The position numbers and the translations under genes are program-made. DNA of 64,000 nt from Rhodobacter viridis (GTDB taxonomy: Bacteria; Pseudomonadota; Alphaproteobacteria; Rhodobacterales; Rhodobacteraceae): the NCBI RefSeq assembly GCF_003217355.1, contig NZ_QJTK01000003.1, positions 225,528 through 289,527 of the forward strand, read 5' to 3'. The first letter of the stretch is position 1. The number at the start of each line of letters is the position of its first letter. Below, piece after piece: positions 44,517-52,984 of the stretch. The notes under the pieces are model-generated. The model did no database searches. It worked only from the letters and a program-made list of their open reading frames with translations, and had not been told where the DNA came from.

Positions 44517-45164
44517 ATGCGCTATTGGGTGATCGTGGCGGGCGCATTGGCGCTGGCAGGATGCGGGACTTCGGAAGTGGGCAGCCAGTATGAAACCGGC
44601 GGTTTCGGCAATGCCACGATGAACAACACGCTGGTGATGACGGGGCAGCGCGACTTCGCCATCAGCCTGACCCGCAAGTTTGCGCAAGATGTGCCCAACA
44701 CGGTCAACTTCGCCTTCAACTCCGATGTGCTCGACGGCACGGCTCGGGCGGCGCTGGTGCAGCAGGCGAACTGGATCAAACAGTTCCCCGAGGTGAAATT
44801 CCGCGTCTATGGTCACACCGATCTTGTGGGCTCGGATGGCTACAACAAGGCGCTGGGCCTGCGCCGTGCCAAGGCCGTGGTCACCTTCCTGACCGGGCAG
44901 GGGATTTCCCGCGCGCGGCTGGAGGCGGTCGTGTCCTATGGCAAGACGCAGCCGCTCGTCTACGATCCGGGTCCGAATGTGCAGAACCGCCGCACCGTGA
45001 CCGAGGTCTCGGGGCTGGTGAAGCGCAACACGCAATATCTCAACGGCCAATATGCCGAGCTGGTGTTCCGCGAATACGTCGCCTCGGCGGCGACGGAGAG
45101 CACGATCACGCTTTCGACGGGCAGCGCCACCGGCGGCGGTGGCGGCGGCGGGTCGTCCAAGTAA
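44517..45164 (+). CDS. OmpA-family lipoprotein in the pilus locus
   Basis: A 215-residue lipoprotein with lipobox LALAGC, an OmpA/MotB-type peptidoglycan-binding domain (about 60-165) with VYGHTDLVGSDGYNKALGLRRAKAVV and NRRTV, and a Gly-rich tail. It occupies the slot between the secretin and TadZ genes where CpaD/RcpB is usual, and may anchor the secretin to the wall (inference). An in-frame ATG at 44496 adds 7 residues; either start gives a lipoprotein signal. Confidence 0.86.
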   Translation: MRYWVIVAGALALAGCGTSEVGSQYETGGFGNATMNNTLVMTGQRDFAISLTRKFAQDVPNTVNFAFNSDVLDGTARAALVQQANWIKQFPEVKFRVYGHTDLVGSDGYNKALGLRRAKAVVTFLTGQGISRARLEAVVSYGKTQPLVYDPGPNVQNRRTVTEVSGLVKRNTQYLNGQYAELVFREYVASAATESTITLSTGSATGGGGGGGSSK

Positions 45165-45189
45165 CTTGGTCAGGTATTCCGGTTTGCAG

Positions 45190-45220
45190 GCGGGCTTTGG
45201 CAACAAGGCCCGCTTGTTTC
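45190..45220 (+). terminator. Terminator after the OmpA-like gene
   Basis: GCGGGCTT pairs with AAGGCCCGC around GGCAAC, followed by TTGTTTCGTT. It separates cpaB-cpaC-ompA from the tadZ group. Confidence 0.72.
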
Positions 45221-45304
45221 GTTGATCGTCGCCAATAATCCCACAATTGGAACAATCCGGCCCAAATGTCGCCCAGATTGGTCGCGACCTTGGGGAGGCA
45301 GGAA

Positions 45305-45385
45305 ATGGCACGTCCGCTGAGTCGTGCCCCTTTCGTGGCTGTGCCGGTCGTTGTTTCCCCCCGGTTCACGTCACGGAATGCGTAA
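45305..45385 (+). CDS. Possible 26-residue small ORF upstream of tadZ
   Basis: An ATG preceded by GGGGAGGCAGGAA, a strong ribosome-binding site, opens a 26-codon frame (MARPLSRAPFVAVPVVVSPRF...) ending 15 bases before the tadZ start. It may be a leader peptide that couples translation, or chance. No homologue can be named. Confidence 0.35.
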   Translation: MARPLSRAPFVAVPVVVSPRFTSRNA

Positions 45386-45400
45386 CAAAGGACCGAGGCA

Positions 45401-46666
45401 ATGAGTGCAGCAGCAATTCTTTCTCCGGAACCGGCGCCGATCGTGGCCTGCACGGTATCGCGGGACGTCTCGAATTTCGACCTTCTGATCGAGGACATGG
45501 AAGCCGAGCTTGGCGAAAGCTGGGGCGACCTGACCTTCGAGGATGCGGTGGTCTTCCTCAATCAACCCGACGCCGAGATGCTTGAGTTCGTCGCCATCGC
45601 CGTCGACAGCGAAGACGAAAACAATCTGGCGCGGATTTCCGGCATCATCGGCACCGCCAAGGAAAAGGGCATCCGGGTGATCCTGATCGCCGAGGAAGTC
45701 AGCCCGATCGCCCTGCACCAGCTGCTGCGCCTTGGCGCCGATGACTTCGTGCCCTATCCGCTGCCCGAAGGCGCGCTGCACGAGGCGATCGAGCGTCTCG
45801 GCCAATCCGACCTGCCGCCCGAGATGCCCGCCGTTCCCGCGGCGCCGCCGAGCTTCAAGAACACCGGTGGGCGCGATGGCGTCGTGCTGCCGGTGCATGG
45901 CCTGTCAGGCGGGGTGGGGGCGACGACCTTCGCCGTGAACCTGGCCTGGGAACTGGCCTCGCCCGAGGCCTCGAAAAAGGCGCCGGTGCAGCCGCCGCGG
46001 GTGTGCCTGCTCGACTTCGACCTGCAATTCGGCTCGGCCTCCACCTATCTCGACCTGCCGCGCCGCGATCTGGTGTTCGAACTGCTGCAGGACACCGCCC
46101 ATATGGATGTCGAAAGCTTCAATCAGGCGCTTTTGACCTTCAACGACCGGCTGCATGTGCTGACCGCCCCCTCCGAGATGCTGCCGCTCGACATCGTCAC
46201 GTCCGAAGATATCTCGCGCATCATCGAGATGGCGCGGTCGAACTTCGACTTCGTGGTGATCGACATGCCGAGCACCGTCGTCAGCTGGACCGAGACGGTG
46301 CTGAGCCAGGCGCATCTTTACTTCGCGCTGATGGAACTCGACATGCGCTCGGCGCAGAACACCTTGCGGATGATCCGCGCGCTCAAGGCGGAAAACCTGC
46401 CGATCGAGAAGCTGCGCTTCGTGCTCAACCGCGCGCCGAAATTCACCGATCTTTCGGGCAAGTCCCGGGTCAAGCGGCTGGCGGAAAGCCTCGATATTTC
46501 GATCGAGCTGATGCTGTCGGATTGTGGCCGCATCGTCACGCAGGCGAATGATCACGGTCTTCCGCTGGCGCTCTCGGCGGCCAAGGCGCCCTTGCGCAAG
46601 GAAATCCAGAAGCTCGCCCAGTCCATCGCCGATTTGACCCGCGCCACCGAGGCCGCCACGGCCTGA
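45401..46666 (+). CDS. cpaE: Flp pilus assembly ATPase-like protein TadZ (CpaE)
   Basis: A 421-residue protein: an N-terminal receiver-like domain (about 15-130) and a MinD/ParA-type domain from about 165. The P-loop reads HGLSGGVGATTFAVNLAWEL (about 166-185); the signature lysines of ParA-type Walker A (KGGxGKT) are replaced by Ser and Ala. DFDLQFGSAS follows as the Walker A' segment. TadZ localises the pilus machinery at the pole. Next to cpaF, 21 bases apart. Confidence 0.91.
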   Translation: MSAAAILSPEPAPIVACTVSRDVSNFDLLIEDMEAELGESWGDLTFEDAVVFLNQPDAEMLEFVAIAVDSEDENNLARISGIIGTAKEKGIRVILIAEEVSPIALHQLLRLGADDFVPYPLPEGALHEAIERLGQSDLPPEMPAVPAAPPSFKNTGGRDGVVLPVHGLSGGVGATTFAVNLAWELASPEASKKAPVQPPRVCLLDFDLQFGSASTYLDLPRRDLVFELLQDTAHMDVESFNQALLTFNDRLHVLTAPSEMLPLDIVTSEDISRIIEMARSNFDFVVIDMPSTVVSWTETVLSQAHLYFALMELDMRSAQNTLRMIRALKAENLPIEKLRFVLNRAPKFTDLSGKSRVKRLAESLDISIELMLSDCGRIVTQANDHGLPLALSAAKAPLRKEIQKLAQSIADLTRATEAATA

Positions 46667-46687
46667 ACGGCTCTCCGGAGTTAGCCC

Positions 46688-48166
46688 ATGTTCTCGCGTT
46701 ACAAGAAACCCGCCACCGGTGCGCCCACACCCGCTGCCCTTGCCCCCCGATCTGCCGCCGCTCCCGCGGCTCCGGTCGCGGCCAAGGCGCCGATTGCCGC
46801 GCCCGCCGAGGCCCCGAAAGCATCCGTGCAGCGCAAGGTGATGCCGGGGGCCCCGGTTTCGCCGCAGGTGGCGGCGGCTGACAAGGACCGCAAGCGCAAG
46901 GAACGGATGGGCGAGCTCAAGGTCGAGCTGCACAAGCGCCTTTTGGAAAACCTGAACCTTGCCGCGCTCGAACATGCCTCGGAAGCCGAGCTGAAATCCG
47001 AGATCGCCGCGATCTCGGGTGAGGCGATGACCGAAATGTCGGTCGCCCTGAACACCGCCGAGCGGCAAAGCCTGCATCAGGAGCTGTACGACGAGGTGAT
47101 GGGCCTCGGGCCTCTTGAACCGCTTCTGAAGGACGACACCGTTTCCGATATTCTGGTGAACGGCCCGAACCAGATCTTCGTCGAACGCTTCGGCAAGCTG
47201 CAGCTCAGCGATGTCACCTTCAAGGATGAAAAGCACCTGCTGCGGATCATCGACAAGATCGTGTCGGCCGTGGGCCGCCGCGTCGATGAAAGCAACCCCT
47301 ATGTCGACGCCCGTCTGGCCGATGGCTCGCGTTTCAACGCGATGGTGCCGCCGATCGCCGTCGATGGCTCGCTCGTCTCGATCCGGAAATTCAAGAAGGA
47401 CAAGCTCGCGATCGACGATCTTGTCCGCTTTGGTGCCTTCACCGAGGAAATGGCCGCCTATCTGCAAGCCGCGGTTGCAACGCGGCTGAACGTCATCGTC
47501 TCGGGCGGGACGGGCTCGGGGAAAACGACGACGCTGAACGCGCTGTCCAGTTTCATCGACAACTCCGAACGCATCCTGACGATCGAAGACACGGCCGAAC
47601 TTCAGCTGCAGCAGACCCATGTCGGCCGGATGGAAAGCCGTCCGCCGAACGTCGAGGGCAAGGGCGCCGTGACCCAGCGCGACTGCTTGCGCAACGCGCT
47701 GCGGATGCGTCCCGACCGGATCATCGTCGGCGAAACCCGCGGCGAGGAAGTCATCGACATGCTGCAGGCGATGAACACCGGCCACGACGGCTCGATGACG
47801 ACGATCCACGCCAACAACGCCCGCGACGGCATCTCGCGTCTGGAAAACATGGTGGCGATGGCGGGCATCGAAATGCCGCTCAAGGCCGTGCGCAGCCAGA
47901 TCGCCAGCGCCGTCAACCTGATCGTGCAGGCCTCGCGTCTGCAGGACGGCTCGCGCCGGATGGTCTCGATCACCGAACTGACGGGGATGGAAGGCGACGT
48001 GATCTCGATGCAGGAAATCTTCCGCTACGAACGGCTTGGCCTTGCGCCGGATGGCAAGATCATCGGCCGCTTCACCGCCACGGGGGTGCGCAGCCACTAT
48101 TCGGACCGGTTCCGGCAATGGGGCTATGACCTGCCCGCCTCGATCTACGAACCGGTTCAGGACTGA
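46688..48166 (+). CDS. cpaF: Flp pilus assembly ATPase CpaF (TadA)
   Basis: A 492-residue type II/IV secretion ATPase that drives pilin polymerisation. After a Pro/Ala-rich N-terminus (about 1-65) comes the N-domain (about 70-230) and the RecA-like core: Walker [17 protein letters not shown] (about 271-286), Asp-box TIEDTAEL, Walker B region [11 protein letters not shown] and [11 protein letters not shown] (about 374-384). The usual length for the family is 450-500. Starts [11 protein letters not shown] after GGAGTTAGCCC. Confidence 0.95.
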   Translation: MFSRYKKPATGAPTPAALAPRSAAAPAAPVAAKAPIAAPAEAPKASVQRKVMPGAPVSPQVAAADKDRKRKERMGELKVELHKRLLENLNLAALEHASEAELKSEIAAISGEAMTEMSVALNTAERQSLHQELYDEVMGLGPLEPLLKDDTVSDILVNGPNQIFVERFGKLQLSDVTFKDEKHLLRIIDKIVSAVGRRVDESNPYVDARLADGSRFNAMVPPIAVDGSLVSIRKFKKDKLAIDDLVRFGAFTEEMAAYLQAAVATRLNVIVSGGTGSGKTTTLNALSSFIDNSERILTIEDTAELQLQQTHVGRMESRPPNVEGKGAVTQRDCLRNALRMRPDRIIVGETRGEEVIDMLQAMNTGHDGSMTTIHANNARDGISRLENMVAMAGIEMPLKAVRSQIASAVNLIVQASRLQDGSRRMVSITELTGMEGDVISMQEIFRYERLGLAPDGKIIGRFTATGVRSHYSDRFRQWGYDLPASIYEPVQD

Positions 48167-48180
48167 CGAGGGAAGCACGC

Positions 48181-49149
48181 ATGATCATTTCCGCCACGCC
48201 GATCATCTATGGTCTGATCTTCGTCGCCGTGCTTTTGCTGGTCGAGGGCATCTACCTGCTCGTCTTCGGCAAGTCGATCTCGCTCAACAACCGGGTGAAC
48301 CGCCGTCTCGAGATGCTCGACAAGGGGCAGCGGCGCGAACAGGTGCTGGAGCAACTCCGCAAGGAAGCGACGCAGCATTCGAATGCGCAGGGCATCCCGC
48401 TGTATTCGCTGCTCGCTTCGAAAGCGCAAAAGGCCAATATCGCCTTCTCGCCCCCCGCGCTGATGGGGGTGATGGCGCTCGTCAGCTTCGTGGCTTTTCT
48501 GGGTCTGACGCTCGGCACACAAGCCTCGACCCCGGTCCGGGCCGCTCTGGCCGTTCTGATGGGTGTGGGCGGGGTCTATTTCTGGATCAACGGCAAGGCC
48601 AACAAGCGCCTGAAACTGGCCGAGGAACAGCTGCCCGATGCGGTCGAGCTGATGGTGCGCAGCTTGCGCGTGGGCCATCCCTTCGCTTCGGCGATTCAGG
48701 CGGTGGCAAAGGAAATCCCCGATCCCTTGGGCACCGAATTCGGCATCATCGCCGACGAGGCCGCCTATGGCCGCAACGTCGTCGATTGTCTGCGTGATCT
48801 GGCGGAACGGCTCGACATGCAGGATCTGCGCTTCCTCGCCGTCGCCGTGTCGATCCAGCAGACCTCGGGCGGCAACCTCGCCGAGGTGCTGGAAGGTCTG
48901 GCCAAGGTGATCCGCTCGCGGTTCCGGCTGTTCCGCCGCGTCCGCGCCATCACCGCCGAGCCGAAATGGTCGGGCATCTTCCTGTCGGGCTTCCCGATTG
49001 CGGTGCTGGTGGTGATCCAGGTGGTCTCGCCGAACTATTACGACGGGGTCAAGGACACGCCTTCGTTCATTCCGGCCGCGCTGATCGTCTTTGCGCTGCT
49101 CGGGGCGAACATGCTGTTCATGAAGGTCATGACGACGATCAAGGTGTGA
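48181..49149 (+). CDS. tadB: Flp pilus inner-membrane platform protein TadB
   Basis: A 322-residue membrane protein of the GspF/TadB family with an N-terminal membrane segment, a second pair near 95-130 and a C-terminal pair around 265-315. The conserved F-domain includes LPDAVELMVRSLRVGHPFASAIQAVAKEIPDPLGTEF (about 150-187, in parts). Forms the platform with TadC. Fourteen bases after cpaF and 10 before tadC, so one operon. Confidence 0.94.
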   Translation: MIISATPIIYGLIFVAVLLLVEGIYLLVFGKSISLNNRVNRRLEMLDKGQRREQVLEQLRKEATQHSNAQGIPLYSLLASKAQKANIAFSPPALMGVMALVSFVAFLGLTLGTQASTPVRAALAVLMGVGGVYFWINGKANKRLKLAEEQLPDAVELMVRSLRVGHPFASAIQAVAKEIPDPLGTEFGIIADEAAYGRNVVDCLRDLAERLDMQDLRFLAVAVSIQQTSGGNLAEVLEGLAKVIRSRFRLFRRVRAITAEPKWSGIFLSGFPIAVLVVIQVVSPNYYDGVKDTPSFIPAALIVFALLGANMLFMKVMTTIKV

Positions 49150-49159
49150 GGAGGCCGGA

Positions 49160-50173
49160 ATGTCCCTGAGTGCGATCACCGAGACGCTGACCAACATGCT
49201 GGGCCCGATGGGCCCGGTCATTGTCGTTGCGGGCCTTGGCGCGGTCCTGATCCTTGCGGCGCTGCCCGCGCTCTTGTCGAAACGCGAAGACCCGCTCGAC
49301 AAGTTGCGCAAGAGCGTGGCGGCCAGTGGGGGTGTCCCCGGCGGCGCCCAGCAGGCGGCGGCGAAGAAGGGACAGAAGCTGCGCAACACCTCCGGCCCCG
49401 ACAAGCTGGAGAAATTCGCGGGCTTTCTGGAGCCGCAAAGCAAGGAAGAGATGTCGGAAAGCCGGAAATGGCTGCAAAAGGCGGGCTATCGCGGCCCGCA
49501 TGCGGTGCGCCATTTCCACGCCGTGCAATTCGCGCTGGCGATCGGGCTTCTGCTGCTCGGCGTGCTTTACGTGCTGTCCTACAATGCCGGGCATGAAGTG
49601 CCGCTCGACTCGACCAAGGCGGTTCTGGCGATCATCGGCCCGGCCGTGCTTGGCTATTATGCGCCGCGCCGCTGGGTGAACCAGCGCGTCGATGCCCGCA
49701 CCGCCGAGATGCAGAACGGCTTTCCCGATGCGCTCGACATGCTTCTGGTCTGCGTCGAGGCGGGCCAATCGCTCGATCAGGGCATCATCCGGGTGTCGAA
49801 GGAACTCGCCACCTCCTATCCCGCGCTGGCCGAGGAATTCGAAACCGTCGCCCACGAGATCAAGGCCGGTCTCGACAAGCCTTCCGTGCTGCGCGCCTTT
49901 GCCGATCGCTCGGGCGTTCCCGATGTCGCCTCCTTCGTCACCGTGATGATCCAGTCGCAACAGTTCGGCACCTCGATTGCCGAGGCGCTGCGGCTTTACG
50001 CGGCCGACATGCGCGACAAGCGGATCATGCGCGCCGAGGAAGCGGCGAACAAGATCCCGACCAAGATGACGCTCGGCACGATGCTCTTCACCGTGCCGCC
50101 GCTGCTCATCATCCTTGTCGGTCCCTCGGTCCATGATATGATGGAAAACTTCAAAGCCTTCAGTCAGATGTGA
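49160..50173 (+). CDS. tadC: Flp pilus inner-membrane platform protein TadC
   Basis: A 337-residue paralogue of TadB with the type II secretion F domain (about 180-300, GFPDALDMLLVCVEAGQSLDQGI) and about four membrane segments. The N-terminal half contains a charged linker (residues 40-100). It pairs with TadB in the platform. The next gene starts 3 bases after its stop. Confidence 0.94.
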   Translation: MSLSAITETLTNMLGPMGPVIVVAGLGAVLILAALPALLSKREDPLDKLRKSVAASGGVPGGAQQAAAKKGQKLRNTSGPDKLEKFAGFLEPQSKEEMSESRKWLQKAGYRGPHAVRHFHAVQFALAIGLLLLGVLYVLSYNAGHEVPLDSTKAVLAIIGPAVLGYYAPRRWVNQRVDARTAEMQNGFPDALDMLLVCVEAGQSLDQGIIRVSKELATSYPALAEEFETVAHEIKAGLDKPSVLRAFADRSGVPDVASFVTVMIQSQQFGTSIAEALRLYAADMRDKRIMRAEEAANKIPTKMTLGTMLFTVPPLLIILVGPSVHDMMENFKAFSQM

Positions 50174-50176
50174 TCC

Positions 50177-50740
50177 ATGGGCCTTTCCTTTCGCGCTTTG
50201 GGCGCGGCACTGTCGCTCTGCCTTCTGGCCGCCTGCATGTCGGGCGGCCTTGGCGCATCGAAGGGCAGCCCCTTTGCGCCCGGCGCGGCCGAGGGCGACG
50301 GGGTGGACGGGCTTCTGGTCGGGCACCGGCTGATGGAGGCGGGGGAATATGAACTCGCGCTCAAGGCCTATTACCGCGCGGCGGCGGAAAAGGGCGCGAC
50401 GGTCGACGTGCTTTCGGCCATCGGCTCGGCGGACCTGAAGCTTGGCCGTCTGGGGCAGGCGGAACAGATCCTGCGCCGTGCCACCGAAAAGGACGAACGC
50501 TTCGTGCCCGCCTGGAACAACCTTGGCGTCGTGCTGATGGAGCAGGGCCACCCGGCCGAGGCGGCGCGGGTCTTCCAGATCGCCTATGGGCTCGACAGTG
50601 GCGATTCGGACTCGATCCGGCAAAACCTGCGTCTGGCTCTCGCAAAAAAAGAGAAACCTGATTATGATCCGCCGACGGACAGACCGTTCAAGCTGGTCCG
50701 GCGGGGGGTGGGCGAGTACCTTCTGCTGACCGAGCAGTGA
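50177..50740 (+). CDS. tadD: TPR lipoprotein TadD
   Basis: A 187-residue lipoprotein with signal peptide and lipobox LLAAC (MGLSFRALGAALSLCLLAAC), then about three tetratricopeptide repeats (about 55-155, e.g. VPAWNNLGVVLMEQGHPAEAARVFQIAYG). TadD in other systems is a pilotin-like lipoprotein needed for secretin assembly. Starts directly after tadC. The C-terminus PFKLVRRGVGEYLLLTEQ is outside the repeats. Confidence 0.9.
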   Translation: MGLSFRALGAALSLCLLAACMSGGLGASKGSPFAPGAAEGDGVDGLLVGHRLMEAGEYELALKAYYRAAAEKGATVDVLSAIGSADLKLGRLGQAEQILRRATEKDERFVPAWNNLGVVLMEQGHPAEAARVFQIAYGLDSGDSDSIRQNLRLALAKKEKPDYDPPTDRPFKLVRRGVGEYLLLTEQ

Positions 50741-50765
50741 GGCACGAGCAAAAGGACGCAGAAAC

Positions 50766-51626
50766 ATGCGCCACCCGATCTTTCTGGCCGCCCTTGCGGG
50801 CGGAGCGCTTGTTCTTGGCGGCTGCATGGGCAGCGAAAAGGCCGAGGTCAACAAGGCGCTCGACTCGGTCAACGCGGTTGATGCGACGAACCTTTCCGAC
50901 ATCATGCTCACGGTGGGCGACCCGCGCGAGGCGGTAAGCTATTTCACCCGTGCCACGAGCGAACACCCCGACCGGATCGATTTGCAACGCGGGCTCGCCA
51001 AATCGATGGTGCGGGCCGGGCAGGCCGATGCGGCGATCGGGGTCTGGAACCGCGTCCTTGCCATGCCCGCGGCGAATAATGACGACAAGGTTTCGCTGGC
51101 CGATGCGCAGATCCGCGCGGGCAAATGGGATGAGGCCAAGGCGACGCTGAACACCATTCCGCCGACGCACGAAACCTTCGAGCGCTACAAGCTCGAGGCG
51201 ATGGTGGCCGACAGCGAGAAGAACTGGAAGAAGGCCGACAGCTTCTATGAAACCGCGGTCGGGCTGACGACGCGGCCGTCGAGCGTGCTGAACAACTGGG
51301 GCTTCTCGAAGCTGTCCCGGGGCGATGCCAAGGGCGCGGAAAAGCTTTTCTCCGAGGCGCTGACCTATGATTCCGCCTCTTTCACCACGAAGAACAACCT
51401 GGTGATGGCGCGGGCGGCGCAGCACAAATACGATCTTCCCGTCGTCGACATGACCCAGACCGAGCGCGCGAAGCTGCTGTATACGGCCGCGCTCTCGGCG
51501 ATCAAGCAGGGCGACGTGGCGATCGGCAAGGGCCTGTTGCAGGACGCGGTCGATACTTCGCCGGTCTATTTCGAAGAAGCCGCGCGGGCGCTCGAAGCGC
51601 TTGATGCCGGCGGCAAGCGGGGCTGA
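50766..51626 (+). CDS. Second TPR lipoprotein of the tad locus
   Basis: A 286-residue lipoprotein with lipobox LVLGGC (about 20) and TPR-like helices (about 60-240). It is related in plan to TadD but about 100 residues longer. Two TPR lipoprotein genes in a row are common in alphaproteobacterial tad loci; the second may be a pilus assembly or peptidoglycan partner. AAAAGGACGCAGAAAC precedes the ATG. It ends 1 base before the tadV start. Confidence 0.86.
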   Translation: MRHPIFLAALAGGALVLGGCMGSEKAEVNKALDSVNAVDATNLSDIMLTVGDPREAVSYFTRATSEHPDRIDLQRGLAKSMVRAGQADAAIGVWNRVLAMPAANNDDKVSLADAQIRAGKWDEAKATLNTIPPTHETFERYKLEAMVADSEKNWKKADSFYETAVGLTTRPSSVLNNWGFSKLSRGDAKGAEKLFSEALTYDSASFTTKNNLVMARAAQHKYDLPVVDMTQTERAKLLYTAALSAIKQGDVAIGKGLLQDAVDTSPVYFEEAARALEALDAGGKRG

Positions 51627-51627
51627 C

Positions 51628-52131
51628 ATGCTGGGTCTGAGCGTCTCGCAGGCGGCCTTGGCGCTGTTCGTCGCCGTGCTGCCGATCTGCGGTTGGGTGA
51701 TCTACACCGACCTGAAATTCATGAAGATCCGCAACGTCGCGGTTCTGGCGCTGGTCGCGGTCTTCGCGGTCGCGGGCTTTCTGGTCCTGCCGCTCGAGGT
51801 CTGGATGTGGCGCTGGGTGCATCTGCCGGTGATCCTTGTCATCGGGCTCTTGCTCAACATCGCGCTGGGCGTGGGCATGGGCGACGTGAAATTCGCCGCT
51901 GCAGCCGCACCGTTCTTTTCCGCCGATCCGGGGCGGGTGATGCTGGCGATCCTGCTGCTGCAGGCCTGCCTGATCCTCTGCTTTGCGGCCCATCGCATCG
52001 CCCGGGCGATCCCGGCGGTGCGCGCGGCAACGCCCGACTGGGCCAGCTGGGGGCACAAGAAATTCCCCTTCGGCCTCGTGCTGGTCGCGACGCTGCTGGG
52101 CTATCTCGGGCTGATCGCGGCGATCACCTGA
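51628..52131 (+). CDS. tadV: Prepilin peptidase TadV (CpaA), A24 family
   Basis: A 167-residue aspartic membrane protease that cleaves the Flp leader. The two catalytic Asp residues sit in [13 protein letters not shown] (about 24-36) and [12 protein letters not shown] (about 85-96, GxGD motif). Membrane segments number about five, without the N-methylation domain of large PilD. It lies at the end of the locus; its 3' end overlaps the convergent ispE by 8 bases. It must accept the unusual G/AVTVDW cleavage site of the local pilins. Confidence 0.92.
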   Translation: MLGLSVSQAALALFVAVLPICGWVIYTDLKFMKIRNVAVLALVAVFAVAGFLVLPLEVWMWRWVHLPVILVIGLLLNIALGVGMGDVKFAAAAAPFFSADPGRVMLAILLLQACLILCFAAHRIARAIPAVRAATPDWASWGHKKFPFGLVLVATLLGYLGLIAAIT

Positions 52132-52984
52132 CGGTGGCCGCCGCCTTTTGCGCCTGATCGCCAAGGCTGCCATGCGCGCTCCACCAGCCCGGGTGGCTTG
52201 CCGCAAGGGCAGTCTGCGCCGCTTCCGCCTCGGCTTCCGAGCCGAAGAGGCCAAAGCAGGTGGCCCCCGATCCCGACATCCGCGCCAGCTTGCAGCCGGG
52301 CAGGGCGGCGAGCACGGCCAGCACCTCGGCAATCACCGGCGCCTGCGCCACGGCCGGGGCCTGAAGATCGTTGCGCTGATCCGCAAGCCAGCCAATGCAG
52401 GCGCCCGCATCGGCAAAGGCGGGGATCTCGGGCAGGGGCGGGTTGTCCTTCACCGTCAGCGCCTTGAAGACCGATGGCGTCGGCACCTCGACGCGCGGAT
52501 TGACCAGCACGGCGGGAAGCGGGGGCAGGGCGACCGGGGTCAGATCCTCGCCGATGCCGCGGGTGCGGGCCGGGCGCGGGTCAAGGCACATCGGCACATC
52601 GGCCCCGAGTTTCAGCACCGCGGCCGCATCGGGCAGGGGCTGGCCGGTCAGCGCCGCCATGCCGCGCAGCGCCGCCGCCGCATCGGAGGAGCCGCCGCCG
52701 ATCCCGGACGCCGCGGGCAGGCACTTTTCAAGCGTCACCGCCGCGCCCACGCCAAACAGCGCCGCGGCCTTCAGAACAAGGTTCTCCGGCCCTTCCGGCA
52801 CGGCAGCGCCCTCGGGGCCGCTGACCTTCAGCACCAGCGCGTCAGCCGGGGCGAGCGTCAGCGCATCGCCCACGGGGGAAAACGCGACAAGACTGTCGAG
52901 CAGATGATAGCCATCGGCGCGCTGGCCGGTGACATGCAGGGCAAGGTTCACCTTGGCGGGGGCAAAGACGTCAATTCTGGGCAT
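52124..52984 (-). CDS. ispE: 4-Diphosphocytidyl-2-C-methyl-D-erythritol kinase
   Basis: A 286-residue GHMP kinase of the MEP isoprenoid pathway, which supplies carotenoid, quinone and (bacterio)chlorophyll tails. Signature motifs are [14 protein letters not shown] (about 7-20), [18 protein letters not shown] (about 86-103) and [14 protein letters not shown] (about 235). I start at the ATG at 52984 (family [11 protein letters not shown]). An in-frame GTG at 53008 with GGAGGAAG just before it is a real alternative and would add 8 residues. The start overlaps the end of the TPR gene. Confidence 0.94.
   Translation of the reverse strand: MPRIDVFAPAKVNLALHVTGQRADGYHLLDSLVAFSPVGDALTLAPADALVLKVSGPEGAAVPEGPENLVLKAAALFGVGAAVTLEKCLPAASGIGGGSSDAAAALRGMAALTGQPLPDAAAVLKLGADVPMCLDPRPARTRGIGEDLTPVALPPLPAVLVNPRVEVPTPSVFKALTVKDNPPLPEIPAFADAGACIGWLADQRNDLQAPAVAQAPVIAEVLAVLAALPGCKLARMSGSGATCFGLFGSEAEAEAAQTALAASHPGWWSAHGSLGDQAQKAAATVR

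Noticed and set aside
45115-45164. Simple GGC/GGT repeat at the end of the OmpA-like gene as a phase-variable tract
   Set aside because: It is a short Gly-rich coding stretch with mixed codons and ends in frame; there is no homopolymer or tandem unit long enough for slippage.
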